NCBI RefSeq assembly: GCF_013343215.1 | Contig: NZ_CP039143.1 | Coordinates: 2,666,001 to 2,730,000, forward strand | DNA: 64,000 nt | Reading direction: 5' to 3' | Source: Acinetobacter sp. 10FS3-1 | Lineage (GTDB): Bacteria; Pseudomonadota; Gammaproteobacteria; Pseudomonadales; Moraxellaceae | Shown: one piece after another, positions 39,403 through 50,466 of the stretch | Layout of the letters: the number at the start of each line of letters is the position of its first letter | How positions within the stretch are numbered: position 1 is the first letter of the stretch | Program-made: the position numbers and the translations under genes | Notes under the pieces: generated by a model | The model's input: only the letters and a program-made list of their open reading frames with translations | What the model was told of the DNA's origin: nothing | The model's database searches: none

Positions 39403-40950
39403 TTATGCATGTAGCTCAATCAGGTTACGACCCTGCATTTCAGCCGGAACCGGAAGCTGCATCAGGTTGAGTAAGGTCGGCGCCACATCTGCCAGTACGC
39501 CGCCTTCAATAATCGTTGCAGAGGTCGGACCGACATAGATAAACGGAACCAGCTCAGTGGTATGCTGGGTATGTACCTGACCACTGTGATAATCCTGCAT
39601 TTGCTCTACATTACCATGGTCTGCCGTGATGATCATATGGCCATTTTTTGCCATAACAGCGGCATACACACGCCCCAGACAAGTATCTACGGCTTCAACC
39701 GCTTTAACGGCTGCATCAAATACACCCGTATGGCCTACCATGTCACCATTTGCATAGTTCACCACCAGTAAATCATATTCACCGGAGTGAATGGCTGCGA
39801 CCAGTTCATCAGTCACTTCATAAGCGCTCATTTCTGGTTTTAGGTCATAAGTCGCTACGTTGGGTGATGGAATCAGGATACGTTTTTCACCCGGATATTC
39901 ATCCTCACGGCCACCGCTAAAGAAGAACGTCACATGGGCATATTTTTCAGTTTCAGCAATACGCAACTGGGTTTTTCCCAGATTTGATAAATACTCACCG
40001 ATTGAGTTCACCAGCGCTTCCGGCATATAGGCAACCGGTGCATCAATGGTGGCCTGATAACGGGTCAGCATCACGAATTTTGACAGGCTTGGCAGCACTT
40101 GACGCTCAAAACCGGCAAAATCTTTTTCGACAAAGGCACGCGTTAATTCACGGGCACGGTCCGCACGGAAGTTCATAAACACCACGCTGTCACCATCTTG
40201 AATTTTCACGCTGTCACCAATACGTGTAGCCTTGACGAACTCATCCGACTCCTCTGCGGCATAGGCAAGTTCTAGACCTTCAACGGCAGTCGTAGCAGTA
40301 CGTATTGCTTCACCTTCGGTCAGCAAACGATAAGCCTGCTCGACTCGATCCCAGCGATTATCACGATCCATGGCAAAATAACGACCAATCAGGCTGACGA
40401 TACGGCCTTGGCCCGGATATTGAGCAAACAGTGCATCGAGTTTTTCCAAAGAAGGCTGTGCGCTCTTTGGTGGCGTATCACGGCCATCCAGAAAGGCATG
40501 CAAATAGACTTGGGCACCACGTTTCAGTGCCAGCTCAGCCATCGCGACGATATGATCTTCGTGAGAATGTACCCCACCTTCAGACAACAGGCCCAGAATA
40601 TGCACCGCACCCTGGCTTGCTTTGGCCTTTTCCACAGCATCGACCAGTACTTCATGCTCAAAGAAAGCACCTGTCCGGATATCTTTGGTAATACGGGTAA
40701 AGTCCTGATACAGCACCCGGCCAGCACCCAGATTCATATGACCGACTTCAGAGTTGCCCATCTGGCCATCCGGCAGACCTACGTCTTCACCAGAACCGGA
40801 GATCAAACCATGCGGATGCTTGTCCTGTATAGCAGTTAAATTTGGTCGTTTAGCTGCTAAAAACGCATTGTCTTCGACCGCTTCGCGATGACCCACACCA
40901 TCCATAATCACCAAAACGTGAGGGATTTTGCCAGCAGTTGCATCCGCCAT
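39403..40950 (-). CDS. gpmI: 2,3-bisphosphoglycerate-independent phosphoglycerate mutase
   Basis: A 515-residue alkaline-phosphatase-fold enzyme that interconverts 3- and 2-phosphoglycerate with two manganese ions. The first metal Asp is in [10 protein letters not shown]; the phospho-Ser lies in [17 protein letters not shown]; the His/Asp metal ligands are seen in NGDMVGHTG and [11 protein letters not shown]. The open frame runs 84 bases further upstream but the ATG at 40950 gives the family N-terminus [14 protein letters not shown]. Confidence 0.97.
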   Translation of the reverse strand: MADATAGKIPHVLVIMDGVGHREAVEDNAFLAAKRPNLTAIQDKHPHGLISGSGEDVGLPDGQMGNSEVGHMNLGAGRVLYQDFTRITKDIRTGAFFEHEVLVDAVEKAKASQGAVHILGLLSEGGVHSHEDHIVAMAELALKRGAQVYLHAFLDGRDTPPKSAQPSLEKLDALFAQYPGQGRIVSLIGRYFAMDRDNRWDRVEQAYRLLTEGEAIRTATTAVEGLELAYAAEESDEFVKATRIGDSVKIQDGDSVVFMNFRADRARELTRAFVEKDFAGFERQVLPSLSKFVMLTRYQATIDAPVAYMPEALVNSIGEYLSNLGKTQLRIAETEKYAHVTFFFSGGREDEYPGEKRILIPSPNVATYDLKPEMSAYEVTDELVAAIHSGEYDLLVVNYANGDMVGHTGVFDAAVKAVEAVDTCLGRVYAAVMAKNGHMIITADHGNVEQMQDYHSGQVHTQHTTELVPFIYVGPTSATIIEGGVLADVAPTLLNLMQLPVPAEMQGRNLIELHA

Positions 40951-41073
40951 AATGAAATACTCTTTTCGCCTACGAATTAATCGCCCTAGTTTACAGAATT
41001 TTGTAAAAAGAGGCCATGACCGGAGATGGTCCAAGCCGCTTGTTACAATTGATTCGTTCTATTTTCCTGCGTC

Positions 41074-42144
41074 TTAGCGTGCCCGATGCAGGAGATAGCC
41101 GCCGATTCCAAACATGATCAGAATGGGAATAAAGACAAACCATGCCGGAGATGGTGCATAGACCAGACTGGCATAACCCAGAAAGTCCTGCAGATAGAAA
41201 AAGCTGAGACCGGCAAACAAGGCAATCACCAGACGAAAGCCCATGGATTGCTGGCGTAGCGGCCCGAAGATAAAGGAACAGGCAATCACCACCAAGGCAA
41301 TTAGGGCAAACGGTGAACCCAGTTTTTGCCAGAATGCCAGCTGATATGTCTTGGGCACCTGACTATATTCATGCATATAACTCATAAAGCTTACCAGCTG
41401 GCTGGGTGCCAGATCTTCAGGGTCAATTGTCACCATATGCACATATTTCGGCTGTAATGCCAAAGCCAATGACTGTTCAGCATTGTTAACCAGTGTCGCA
41501 TTGCCATTCGCGAGAATGTCCATCTGCTCGGTATTTTTCAGCTCCCAGGCGCCATCTTGTATAAAACGGCCGGTGCTGGCATGCAGGGTTCCGCGCAAAC
41601 GATAGTTTTCATCGAAATCCAGCATCTGCACATTACTGAGCTGGCCTTGCGAGTTGGCATAATTAATATAGATAAAACGCTGGCCTTCGCGGGTCCAGTA
41701 GCCGCGGACTTCCCCCAGCTGCGCTGCTTTCTGTGAATTTTTGACCATTTTGGCCTGTTCGTTGGTATACGGAATCACCCACTCACTTAAGGCAAAAGAC
41801 AGAATCACCAGCAAAAGTGCCGAACGCATGACCCAGCCCACGATTCGCCACAGGCTGACACCGGCGGCGCGCATCACAATCAGTTCACTATTGGATGCTA
41901 ATGTCCCCAGGCCCAGTACCGCTCCAATCAGGGCTGAAATTGGCAGAATTTCATAAAGATAATTCGGTGCACCCCATAAGACATAATACAGAGCCTCCTT
42001 GGCTCCATACCCTTCTTTTAAGGAACCCAGCTCACCCAGATAGGTAAACAGAACCTGTAGACCGGAAAGTACTGCGGTGGCTCCTAGCATGGCCATAGCG
42101 GTGGTATAGGTCACATGTTTGGCCACTATACGACGTGCGAACAT
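41074..42144 (-). CDS. lptG: LPS export permease LptG
   Basis: A 356-residue inner-membrane permease of the LptB2FG ABC transporter that extracts lipopolysaccharide (or lipooligosaccharide) from the inner membrane. Three N-terminal and three C-terminal membrane helices flank a periplasmic beta-jellyroll (about residues 130-265). The start RRIVAKHVTYTTAMAML and YEILPISALIGAVLGLG blocks are typical. It follows lptF with a two-base gap, so they are co-translated. Confidence 0.96.
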   Translation of the reverse strand: MFARRIVAKHVTYTTAMAMLGATAVLSGLQVLFTYLGELGSLKEGYGAKEALYYVLWGAPNYLYEILPISALIGAVLGLGTLASNSELIVMRAAGVSLWRIVGWVMRSALLLVILSFALSEWVIPYTNEQAKMVKNSQKAAQLGEVRGYWTREGQRFIYINYANSQGQLSNVQMLDFDENYRLRGTLHASTGRFIQDGAWELKNTEQMDILANGNATLVNNAEQSLALALQPKYVHMVTIDPEDLAPSQLVSFMSYMHEYSQVPKTYQLAFWQKLGSPFALIALVVIACSFIFGPLRQQSMGFRLVIALFAGLSFFYLQDFLGYASLVYAPSPAWFVFIPILIMFGIGGYLLHRAR

Positions 42145-42146
42145 TG

Positions 42147-43247
42147 TTAAGACCTCACTCGCTGAATCTGTTTCTTAATTTTGGGAGCCAGCTTCTGCTT
42201 ACGCGAGAACAGTGCCCCGCCCACTGCATAGGCCAGTAGAATCAGAGGATAAGCCGCGATACCCATTTCATTTTTACTGATCCGGGTTTTGACCGCCATC
42301 AGGGCTACAATCAGACTGGCAAAAATCATCAGTGCCGGAAAGAGTTTGAGATAACGCCCCTGACGCGGACTGACCTCAGACAGGCCCACCGCCAGAATCA
42401 ATGCAATCACCATCGCAAATGGAACAAAAATCCGCCAGCCGAGTTCGCTGACCACGACCGGATCATCACGCTTCTGCCACAACTGCGATGTTGGTAAAGC
42501 CTCGACTTCATCACTGGCCAGTTCTGCCTCTTTATCATTTTCAATCCGCAGACGATAGCTGGCAAATTCGGCATGTGTATATTGCGGAGTCCCCGGGTAG
42601 ATTTCATAACGGCGCCCCTGCACCAGATCGACCACATTCGCAGAATCATTGGGTATTTCTATTCGGGTTGCTTCCTGGGCCAGAATCATGACATCCGGCT
42701 TGCCTTCTTTTTCCGCACGCTGATAGAAAAAAATATCTTTTAAGTTTTTCCGGTCTTCCGATAAATCCCCAGCATAGATGGTATAAGGCCCCGAAGAGAT
42801 AAATTCTTTGGGTCGCACCAGATCAAAGCCGGTACGTACCGCCTGACTGGTGGTTAAGGCCTCAAACTGGCGAATTCCCCAAGGGGAAGCCCATAACATT
42901 AAAAAGCCCTGTGCCATCAGATAGACCAGTGTGAGCGGAATCAGTAAACGCGCCAGCTGATGCCGGCTGATGCCACTGCCATTCAATACTGCCATTTCAT
43001 GATCGACGTAAAGACGCCCAAAGACCAGAATCAGGCCGATAAAGAACCCCAAGGGAAGAATCAGGGTTAAGAATTCTGGTAAGCGATAGCCAATGATGCT
43101 AAACAGGATGCCTGCATCCAGACGGCCCTGAGCAGCTACACCAAAATACTTGATCAGTCGTCCCCCCATCATGATGAGGGTCAATAAGGCAATTACCACC
43201 AAAGAGGTCGATACTACTTGCTTGACCAGATAACGCCGAATAATCAA
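42147..43247 (-). CDS. lptF: LPS export permease LptF
   Basis: A 366-residue paralogue of LptG with the same 3+3 helix and central jellyroll plan. It starts MIIRRYLVKQVVSTSLVVIA and has FLTLILPLGFFIGLILVFGRLYVDHEM (as blocks near 56-82) and LNGSGISRHQL, family hallmarks. It is transcribed divergently from pepA, the same lptF/pepA divergence seen in E. coli and many relatives. Confidence 0.96.
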   Translation of the reverse strand: MIIRRYLVKQVVSTSLVVIALLTLIMMGGRLIKYFGVAAQGRLDAGILFSIIGYRLPEFLTLILPLGFFIGLILVFGRLYVDHEMAVLNGSGISRHQLARLLIPLTLVYLMAQGFLMLWASPWGIRQFEALTTSQAVRTGFDLVRPKEFISSGPYTIYAGDLSEDRKNLKDIFFYQRAEKEGKPDVMILAQEATRIEIPNDSANVVDLVQGRRYEIYPGTPQYTHAEFASYRLRIENDKEAELASDEVEALPTSQLWQKRDDPVVVSELGWRIFVPFAMVIALILAVGLSEVSPRQGRYLKLFPALMIFASLIVALMAVKTRISKNEMGIAAYPLILLAYAVGGALFSRKQKLAPKIKKQIQRVRS

Positions 43248-43394
43248 ATTAATTCTTCCAAATTGAAGTCCATAAAATGGGTGCTAGTTTACCCGAATAG
43301 CAAAAATATAAAACCTGAGCTGTCATTCCCATTGAAAATCTGTTGAGATAAATGGTTCAATGATTGAATGATTCGCAAACCTACACAGGCGTGA

Positions 43395-45252
<1,858 letters not shown>

Positions 45253-45278
45253 ACAAGACGATAAACAAGGAGATGCAA

Positions 45279-45893
45279 GTGGCATTAAATGTAGGTCCAG
45301 ATTTTAAACAGCGCTGGTTAAATACGCCTGAGGCTGTGCGTCAGACCTTTATCGATGACCTCTCGCGGATCTGTGATGTACTCAAGCCTGAAACCGTTCT
45401 GGAAGAATGGCTGCTACATGATCAAAAATCACAACTAGAATCGGAGCGCCGGATTGAAGCGGCCTATGCACAGCGCAAGGCTGAACTGATTGAAGAGGCT
45501 CGTATTCGAAGACAGCAGGCACTGGAAAAAGCCCTAAACAAAAAACGTGCTGAAGCACAGGCCTATGCTGAACAGCTGCGCCGGGATGAAGAACTCAAAT
45601 TTGCCGAACAAAACCGAAAATTAGTCGAAATGCGTCAGCAGCTTGATACTGAGATACAGCACTACACCGCGCGTTATCAGAAAAACCCTGAACAGGTGCT
45701 GGATTTTTCCGCAGGTCAATACCGTATCAAGGATTCCCAGATTCGGTCTGAACTCGACAGTGTACGTTTACGTCTGGAACTGGAGGCTGAAAGTGCCATT
45801 GAACAAACAGTGAATGCACTACGCGATAAGCTGCGTGCTGCCGCCAAAGAAGAAATTGACTATATTCTTCAAAATTCCAATCTGTCACAATAG
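45279..45893 (+). CDS. Coiled-coil protein of unknown function downstream of holC
   Basis: A 204-residue soluble protein I do not recognise. The first 45 residues (NVGPDFKQRWLNTPEAVRQT...) are globular-looking; about 55-160 is highly charged coiled coil (repeats of Glu/Arg/Lys/Gln/Ala); the end is again helical. AAGGAG at 45267-45272 lies 6 bases before the GTG at 45279; the in-frame ATG at 45273 touches the ribosome site and cannot be used. It follows holC by 26 bases, so it is in the pepA-holC unit, which suggests but does not prove a replication-linked role. Confidence 0.8.
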   Translation: MALNVGPDFKQRWLNTPEAVRQTFIDDLSRICDVLKPETVLEEWLLHDQKSQLESERRIEAAYAQRKAELIEEARIRRQQALEKALNKKRAEAQAYAEQLRRDEELKFAEQNRKLVEMRQQLDTEIQHYTARYQKNPEQVLDFSAGQYRIKDSQIRSELDSVRLRLELEAESAIEQTVNALRDKLRAAAKEEIDYILQNSNLSQ

Positions 45894-46144
45894 GCTGAGC
45901 CATACTCACACTGGCCGCTATCTGATTTGATTTTTTTCTTATAGCGCTAGGATTGGTCTGAAAGAACCAAGCATTCAGGGTTCATCAATGAATTTAAGGT
46001 AAATCTAAAAGTTTTTATCTATGCGTGGTCGATCGAAGCCTTAAAAATTCAACAAGACAAGGGCTTTGGACGCCCGATCTGCTCCAAGCCGTACAGGCCG
46101 AATAAAAAATAATCAAGCTCAGTTCAGCTTTAAAACGTCAAAAT

Positions 46145-46690
46145 TTAAAAAAGGTCAGCCAGCATAAAGGCGGTATTACCAAGAATATAGCCCACCCCCA
46201 ACAGGCTGCTGATCCAGAGTACTCCGCCAACCACATTATACAAGCCAAAGGTCATCAGGTTCATATGCCCGGAACCGGCGGCAAAAGGCCCGAAGGAACG
46301 CACAAAGGGAATAAAACGTGCAATCAGGATAGTCTTGCCGCCATGCTTCATAAAATAATGATTGGTTTTGACTATATATTCCGGCTTGAAAAAGCGTGAA
46401 TGCTCATTGAAATATTTCAGCCCTAGCGCTCTGCCCGTGTAGTAATTAACGGTATATCCTAGAGTGGAGGCAATGAACAGTAATAAACCGACAGAATGTA
46501 AAGTGATCAAGTCCGTCGTCGAGCACAGTGCCCCGATGGCAATTAGCAGGCTATCGCCAGGCAGGAAAAAGAAAAATACTGAGCCGGTTTCTGCGAAAAT
46601 CACCAGGAACAGAATCGCATAGATCCATACCCCATACTGGTCCAGCAATAAGGGCAAGGATTGTTCAAGATGAAGTAAAAAATCGAGCAT
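46145..46690 (-). CDS. DedA-family membrane protein
   Basis: A 181-residue inner-membrane protein of the DedA/VTT family, now thought to move undecaprenyl-phosphate or phospholipids across the membrane. The family signature ARFIPFVRSFGPFAAGSGHM is present (about residues 123-142), with the upstream FFFLPGDSLLIAIGAL. It is rather short (typical 200-220), lacking part of the C-terminal cap. It is a single gene with about 250 bases of non-coding DNA downstream of it. Confidence 0.9.
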   Translation of the reverse strand: MLDFLLHLEQSLPLLLDQYGVWIYAILFLVIFAETGSVFFFFLPGDSLLIAIGALCSTTDLITLHSVGLLLFIASTLGYTVNYYTGRALGLKYFNEHSRFFKPEYIVKTNHYFMKHGGKTILIARFIPFVRSFGPFAAGSGHMNLMTFGLYNVVGGVLWISSLLGVGYILGNTAFMLADLF

Positions 46691-46799
46691 TCGATCTGTC
46701 CATTGGGGCTAAAATCGCAAGTTATACGCGGTATTATCTCCAAAAACAAAAAAACAGTCTAATTTTTCAACTAGACTGCCGGGAATTCTGGAGTTGGAC

Positions 46800-47459
46800 T
46801 TATTTTAAAAAGCCATTTTCAGCCAGAAACTCCATACTGATTTTTGATTGCTGGGTGGTTTCTGCGGCCTTATCTCCCAGCAGCAAACGCTCAATATAAC
46901 GGGCCAACACATCAACTTCCAGATTTACTTTTGTCCCGACTTTCCAGGTACCGATATTGGTCCGCTCAGCTGTATGCGGAATCAGGTTCAGGCTGATGAC
47001 ACTGCCACGTAAATGGTTAATGGTCAGACTGATGCCATCAACGGTGACTGAGCCCTTCTCTGCCAGATATTTGGCAATTTCAGCGGGTGCCGTCACTTCA
47101 TAATATACCGAGCGGGCATCTTCACGAACGATGGTAATTTCACCCACAGCATCGACATGCCCAGACACAATATGCCCACCAAAACGGGTGGTTGGCAGCA
47201 TGGCTTTTTCGACATTCACAGGCTGTCCGACTTTCCATTGTCCCAGTGTGGTCCGGTTCAGGCTTTCACGTGACACATCTGCTGCATACCAGTTCTCGCC
47301 CCAGTCAATCACGGTCAGGCAAATACCATTGGTGGCAATCGAGTCACCGAGATGTACATCCGACATATCCAGATCGGTCTGAATACGTAAACGCACATCA
47401 CCTCCGACACTTTGCAGACTTTCAACTTTGCCCAGACTTTCAATAATACCTGTAAACAT
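46800..47459 (-). CDS. ribE: Riboflavin synthase alpha subunit
   Basis: A 219-residue enzyme that dismutates two 6,7-dimethyl-8-ribityllumazine molecules into riboflavin. Two homologous lumazine-binding barrels are visible: MFTGIIESLGKVES with GDSIATNGICLTV (N-half) and GGHIVSGHVDAVGEI with EKGSVTVDGISLTIN (C-half). It is the last gene of nrdR-ribD-methyltransferase-ribE on the minus strand, 22 bases after the methyltransferase. Some annotations call this gene ribC. Confidence 0.96.
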   Translation of the reverse strand: MFTGIIESLGKVESLQSVGGDVRLRIQTDLDMSDVHLGDSIATNGICLTVIDWGENWYAADVSRESLNRTTLGQWKVGQPVNVEKAMLPTTRFGGHIVSGHVDAVGEITIVREDARSVYYEVTAPAEIAKYLAEKGSVTVDGISLTINHLRGSVISLNLIPHTAERTNIGTWKVGTKVNLEVDVLARYIERLLLGDKAAETTQQSKISMEFLAENGFLK

Positions 47460-47481
47460 CTTTATTTCCTTTTTTATGCGC

Positions 47482-48774
47482 TTACCACAAGGCCAACTGG
47501 GTACTGACCCCGGTTGTATCTACACCGCCCAGCTCTGCATAATGATGCAACTGGCTCAGCAGCTGACGGATGGGTGGGCCTGATTTGGCATGCGTATCGG
47601 TAATCACAATAAATTCGAGTACGCGTGCACGTTCTGACTGGCGCTGCTTGCTGACCCGATAACGTGGTACATCTTGGGTTAGCAGAGTCACACGACCGCG
47701 TTTCAGGTTGGCCTGCAATAAATCAGTCGCACTGATATTCCCGTCGGTGGAATAACTGGTCAGAATAAAACGTGCATTAATCGTAGCCAGCAAGGTCTCA
47801 TACGCCTCTTTGGCATACTTGGAAGAGTTGTACTGGCTCGGGCGTTCTTTACGCCAGGCGCGGTCAATACCACTCTTGAAGCCCTTGGTATCTGGTGTCG
47901 GCAGATCGACCTGATCCCATAAAGTCAGCGCATTCAGTACATGATAATTACTGCTATAGGCATGCTGGTTATACGGCGGATCCAGATACGCCACATCGAC
48001 CTCAAAACTGCTCATCTGATTGGCCAGATGTTGGGCATCCACACACCACATTTCAGCGGTCGGCCCTTGATGTTTCTTGTCTTCACAGAAGCGGCTTGGC
48101 GTCAGCCAGAGTAAAGATTCAATCCGTTCCAGTGCGGTCTGGGTCTTGCCGCCCCAGCCATGATGGAAACTTTTAAATACGCCGGAAGTATTGCTGACAA
48201 AACTGGCTGAATATAATAGTGGTGCCAGCAAAGCACTCATTTCGACATCATCAATTGCACCTTGTGCCTGCCAGGTGGCAATCTGCTGGCGGATCGCATC
48301 AATCCGCATCCCGTTACGGCGTTTAAAAAACAAACGGTCACGCGACGGATCATAAATTTCATCATTACGTGGACACAGGTTATGCGTCACCCAGCCTTTG
48401 ACTTCGGGCAGACGGTTTAGATAATCAATGGCTTTCTGGTAGCCACCCAATTCTTTAAACGCTGGTGCCTCAGTACAGGCCAGCACCGCATGATTCAGCG
48501 CATGACTGTAGGGCTCCCAGTCATTGGCAATCACCCGATAACCGTTTTGACGAGCCAAACGTGAGACTACACCAGAGCCGGCAAAGAAGTCGGCAAAAAT
48601 AGGAGCACGGCCATCAGTACGGTTTAGGGTGCCTGTACTCTCAAGCGCTTCCAGAATTAAATGCAGCAGACGGCGTTTGTTGCCCAGATAAGGAACCAGC
48701 TGATGGAAAAGATACTCATCGGTGGTACGCGCCGCATGGCGACGTTTATGATAAACCGTAGACTCTGAACTCAT
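47482..48774 (-). CDS. Orphan DNA adenine-N6 methyltransferase (D12 class)
   Basis: A 430-residue methyltransferase of the Dam-like D12 class. Motifs in order: PYLGNKRRLL (28-37), the SAM loop FFAGSG (63-68), and the catalytic DPPY at 265-268 in VAYLDPPYNQHAY. There is no restriction endonuclease nearby, so it is a solitary (epigenetic-type) enzyme. It lies between ribD and ribE, with its ATG overlapping the ribD stop (ATGA). I recall a homologue, AamA (A1S_0222), shown to have adenine methyltransferase activity in A. baumannii; identity here is by resemblance and locus only. Recognition site not determinable. Confidence 0.88.
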   Translation of the reverse strand: MSSESTVYHKRRHAARTTDEYLFHQLVPYLGNKRRLLHLILEALESTGTLNRTDGRAPIFADFFAGSGVVSRLARQNGYRVIANDWEPYSHALNHAVLACTEAPAFKELGGYQKAIDYLNRLPEVKGWVTHNLCPRNDEIYDPSRDRLFFKRRNGMRIDAIRQQIATWQAQGAIDDVEMSALLAPLLYSASFVSNTSGVFKSFHHGWGGKTQTALERIESLLWLTPSRFCEDKKHQGPTAEMWCVDAQHLANQMSSFEVDVAYLDPPYNQHAYSSNYHVLNALTLWDQVDLPTPDTKGFKSGIDRAWRKERPSQYNSSKYAKEAYETLLATINARFILTSYSTDGNISATDLLQANLKRGRVTLLTQDVPRYRVSKQRQSERARVLEFIVITDTHAKSGPPIRQLLSQLHHYAELGGVDTTGVSTQLALW

Positions 48775-49859
48775 AGTGTCTCTTGAAAAGGAATTAACCT
48801 GAAGCGCACATCCTCACCGAAGCGAGTTACATCGCGCAGCTTAAATCGGAGTTGTTCGGCCATACGGCTGAATTCTGCATTAAACATAGTACGTGCAGAC
48901 CGGCCCAATAGGGTGGGTGCAACGTAACTGATCAATTCATCAACCAATTGTTCTTGTAAAAATGCCGTAGATAAGGTCGCCCCTGCTTCCACCAGCACAT
49001 CATAAATCTGGTACTGCCCAGCCAGCTGAGCCAATAATTGTTTTAAAGGCTGTACTGCTAATTGTAACACACCCAGATCAGCCAGCTCTTGACGGAATGG
49101 CCCCATGACCATCACGCTGTCAGGCTGCGCTAGAATTTTCGCTGTCAATGGCAGACGGCCTTGGCGGTCTAAAATAATCCGTTTTGGCTGAACCACTGTG
49201 CTCATGTCATCAATACCATTGAGCTGACGGACATTTAACTGGCAGTCATCTGTAAGTACAGTCTCAATGCCGGTCAGGACCGCACCAGAAATGGCGCGCC
49301 AATGCTGCACATCCTGACGCGCCTCGGTTCCGGTAATCCATTTCGATTCACCGGAAGCCATAGCAGTACGGCCATCTAAACTCGAGGCAACTTTAAGGCG
49401 CACATAAGGCATACCGCTGGCCATGGCTTTCAGAAAACCTTCATTTAAGGCGTGGGCTTCTTTCTGAGCGATCCCCACTTCCACTTCAATGCCGGCATCT
49501 TGCAAGATCTGTACACCCTTACCTGCCACCAGGGGGTTCGGGTCAGGACAGGCCACCACCACCTTGGCCACACCGGCCTCAACCAGCCCTTTGGCACAGG
49601 GTGGCGTACGGCCATAATGTGCACAAGGCTCCAGAGTCACATAAGCGGTTGCCCCACGTGCCTGCTCTCCAGCCTCGCGCAGTGCAAAAACCTCTGCATG
49701 TGGCTGTCCGGCTTGGGGATGAAAACCCTGACCGACAATCACCCCATCTTTCACAATCACACAGCCAACATTCGGATTCGGTTTGGTGGAATACTGGCCC
49801 TGCCGCGCCAGTTCAATAGCACGATGCATCCAGCTCTGTTCCTGCTTGAATTCAGTCAT
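48771..49859 (-). CDS. ribD: Bifunctional riboflavin deaminase/reductase RibD
   Basis: A 362-residue enzyme for two early riboflavin steps. The N-terminal deaminase shows the zinc motif HAEVFAL with [11 protein letters not shown] (about residues 53-85); the C-terminal reductase starts near [16 protein letters not shown] and includes [14 protein letters not shown]. The N-terminus [18 protein letters not shown] is the family start. It is stop/start coupled on both sides (nrdR and the methyltransferase). Confidence 0.96.
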   Translation of the reverse strand: MTEFKQEQSWMHRAIELARQGQYSTKPNPNVGCVIVKDGVIVGQGFHPQAGQPHAEVFALREAGEQARGATAYVTLEPCAHYGRTPPCAKGLVEAGVAKVVVACPDPNPLVAGKGVQILQDAGIEVEVGIAQKEAHALNEGFLKAMASGMPYVRLKVASSLDGRTAMASGESKWITGTEARQDVQHWRAISGAVLTGIETVLTDDCQLNVRQLNGIDDMSTVVQPKRIILDRQGRLPLTAKILAQPDSVMVMGPFRQELADLGVLQLAVQPLKQLLAQLAGQYQIYDVLVEAGATLSTAFLQEQLVDELISYVAPTLLGRSARTMFNAEFSRMAEQLRFKLRDVTRFGEDVRFRLIPFQETL

Positions 49860-50326
49860 GTCTGGTCTTGATTTTCACGTAGTTGCATCTGTTCAATCTG
49901 ACGGCGAAAAGCTTCGACATCCTGAAAATCCTGATAAACCGAGGCAAAACGGACATAAGCGACATGATCCAGCGCAAATAACGACTGCATGACAATTTCA
50001 CCAATCGTTCGCGACTTCACATCACGTTCTCCCAAGCGACGGATCTGCAACTGGATATCACTGAGTACGGTTTCAATCTGTTCCTGTGTCACCGGACGTT
50101 TCTGCAAGGCATGCATCAGAGAACGGCGCAATTTGGCTTCATCAAACGGTTCATTTTTACCATCCGATTTGATGACACGTGGCATCACCACTTCATAACT
50201 TTCAAAAGTCGTGAAACGTTCATTACAACTGATACATTCGCGGCGGCGGCGAATCTGACAGCCTTCAGCGGCCAAGCGTGAATCAATCACTTTACTGTCG
50301 GCAGTATTGCAAAATGGGCAATGCAT
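49856..50326 (-). CDS. nrdR: Transcriptional repressor NrdR
   Basis: A 156-residue regulator of ribonucleotide reductase genes. The N-terminal zinc ribbon has CPFC (3-6) and CISC (about 31-34) in [17 protein letters not shown] and [17 protein letters not shown]; the rest is an ATP-cone that senses dNTP levels. First gene of the rib cluster, overlapping ribD by four bases. It should bind NrdR boxes elsewhere; none is apparent in its own 140-base upstream gap. Confidence 0.97.
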   Translation of the reverse strand: MHCPFCNTADSKVIDSRLAAEGCQIRRRRECISCNERFTTFESYEVVMPRVIKSDGKNEPFDEAKLRRSLMHALQKRPVTQEQIETVLSDIQLQIRRLGERDVKSRTIGEIVMQSLFALDHVAYVRFASVYQDFQDVEAFRRQIEQMQLRENQDQT

Positions 50327-50407
50327 AGCGGTTTAATTGAACAAATCCTGTTGAGTCCCGAGTGTAGCAAAATTTGCAAACTTTGTAGAGTCTTACGCAA
50401 TATATAG

Positions 50408-50435
50408 AAAAAAAACAGCCCATATGAGCTGTTTT
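50408..50435 (-). terminator. Terminator of amtB
   Basis: AAAACAGC (50412-50419) pairs with GCTGTTTT (50428-50435); on the minus strand a run of eight T follows, the complement of 50408-50415. Confidence 0.85.
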
Positions 50436-50466
50436 GCACTATATATTGATTATAGGGTATTGATTA

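Noticed and set aside
45945..46125. An open stretch of about 60 codons on the plus strand, ending around ICSKPYRPNKK, between the coiled-coil gene and dedA
   Set aside because: It follows an in-frame stop, has no ATG/GTG/TTG in good context and no ribosome site, and I recognise no family. It might be a gene remnant but cannot be supported.
50408..50435. Possible CRISPR-like or regulatory palindrome
   Set aside because: Single copy, with a T-run on the minus strand right after amtB: an ordinary terminator.
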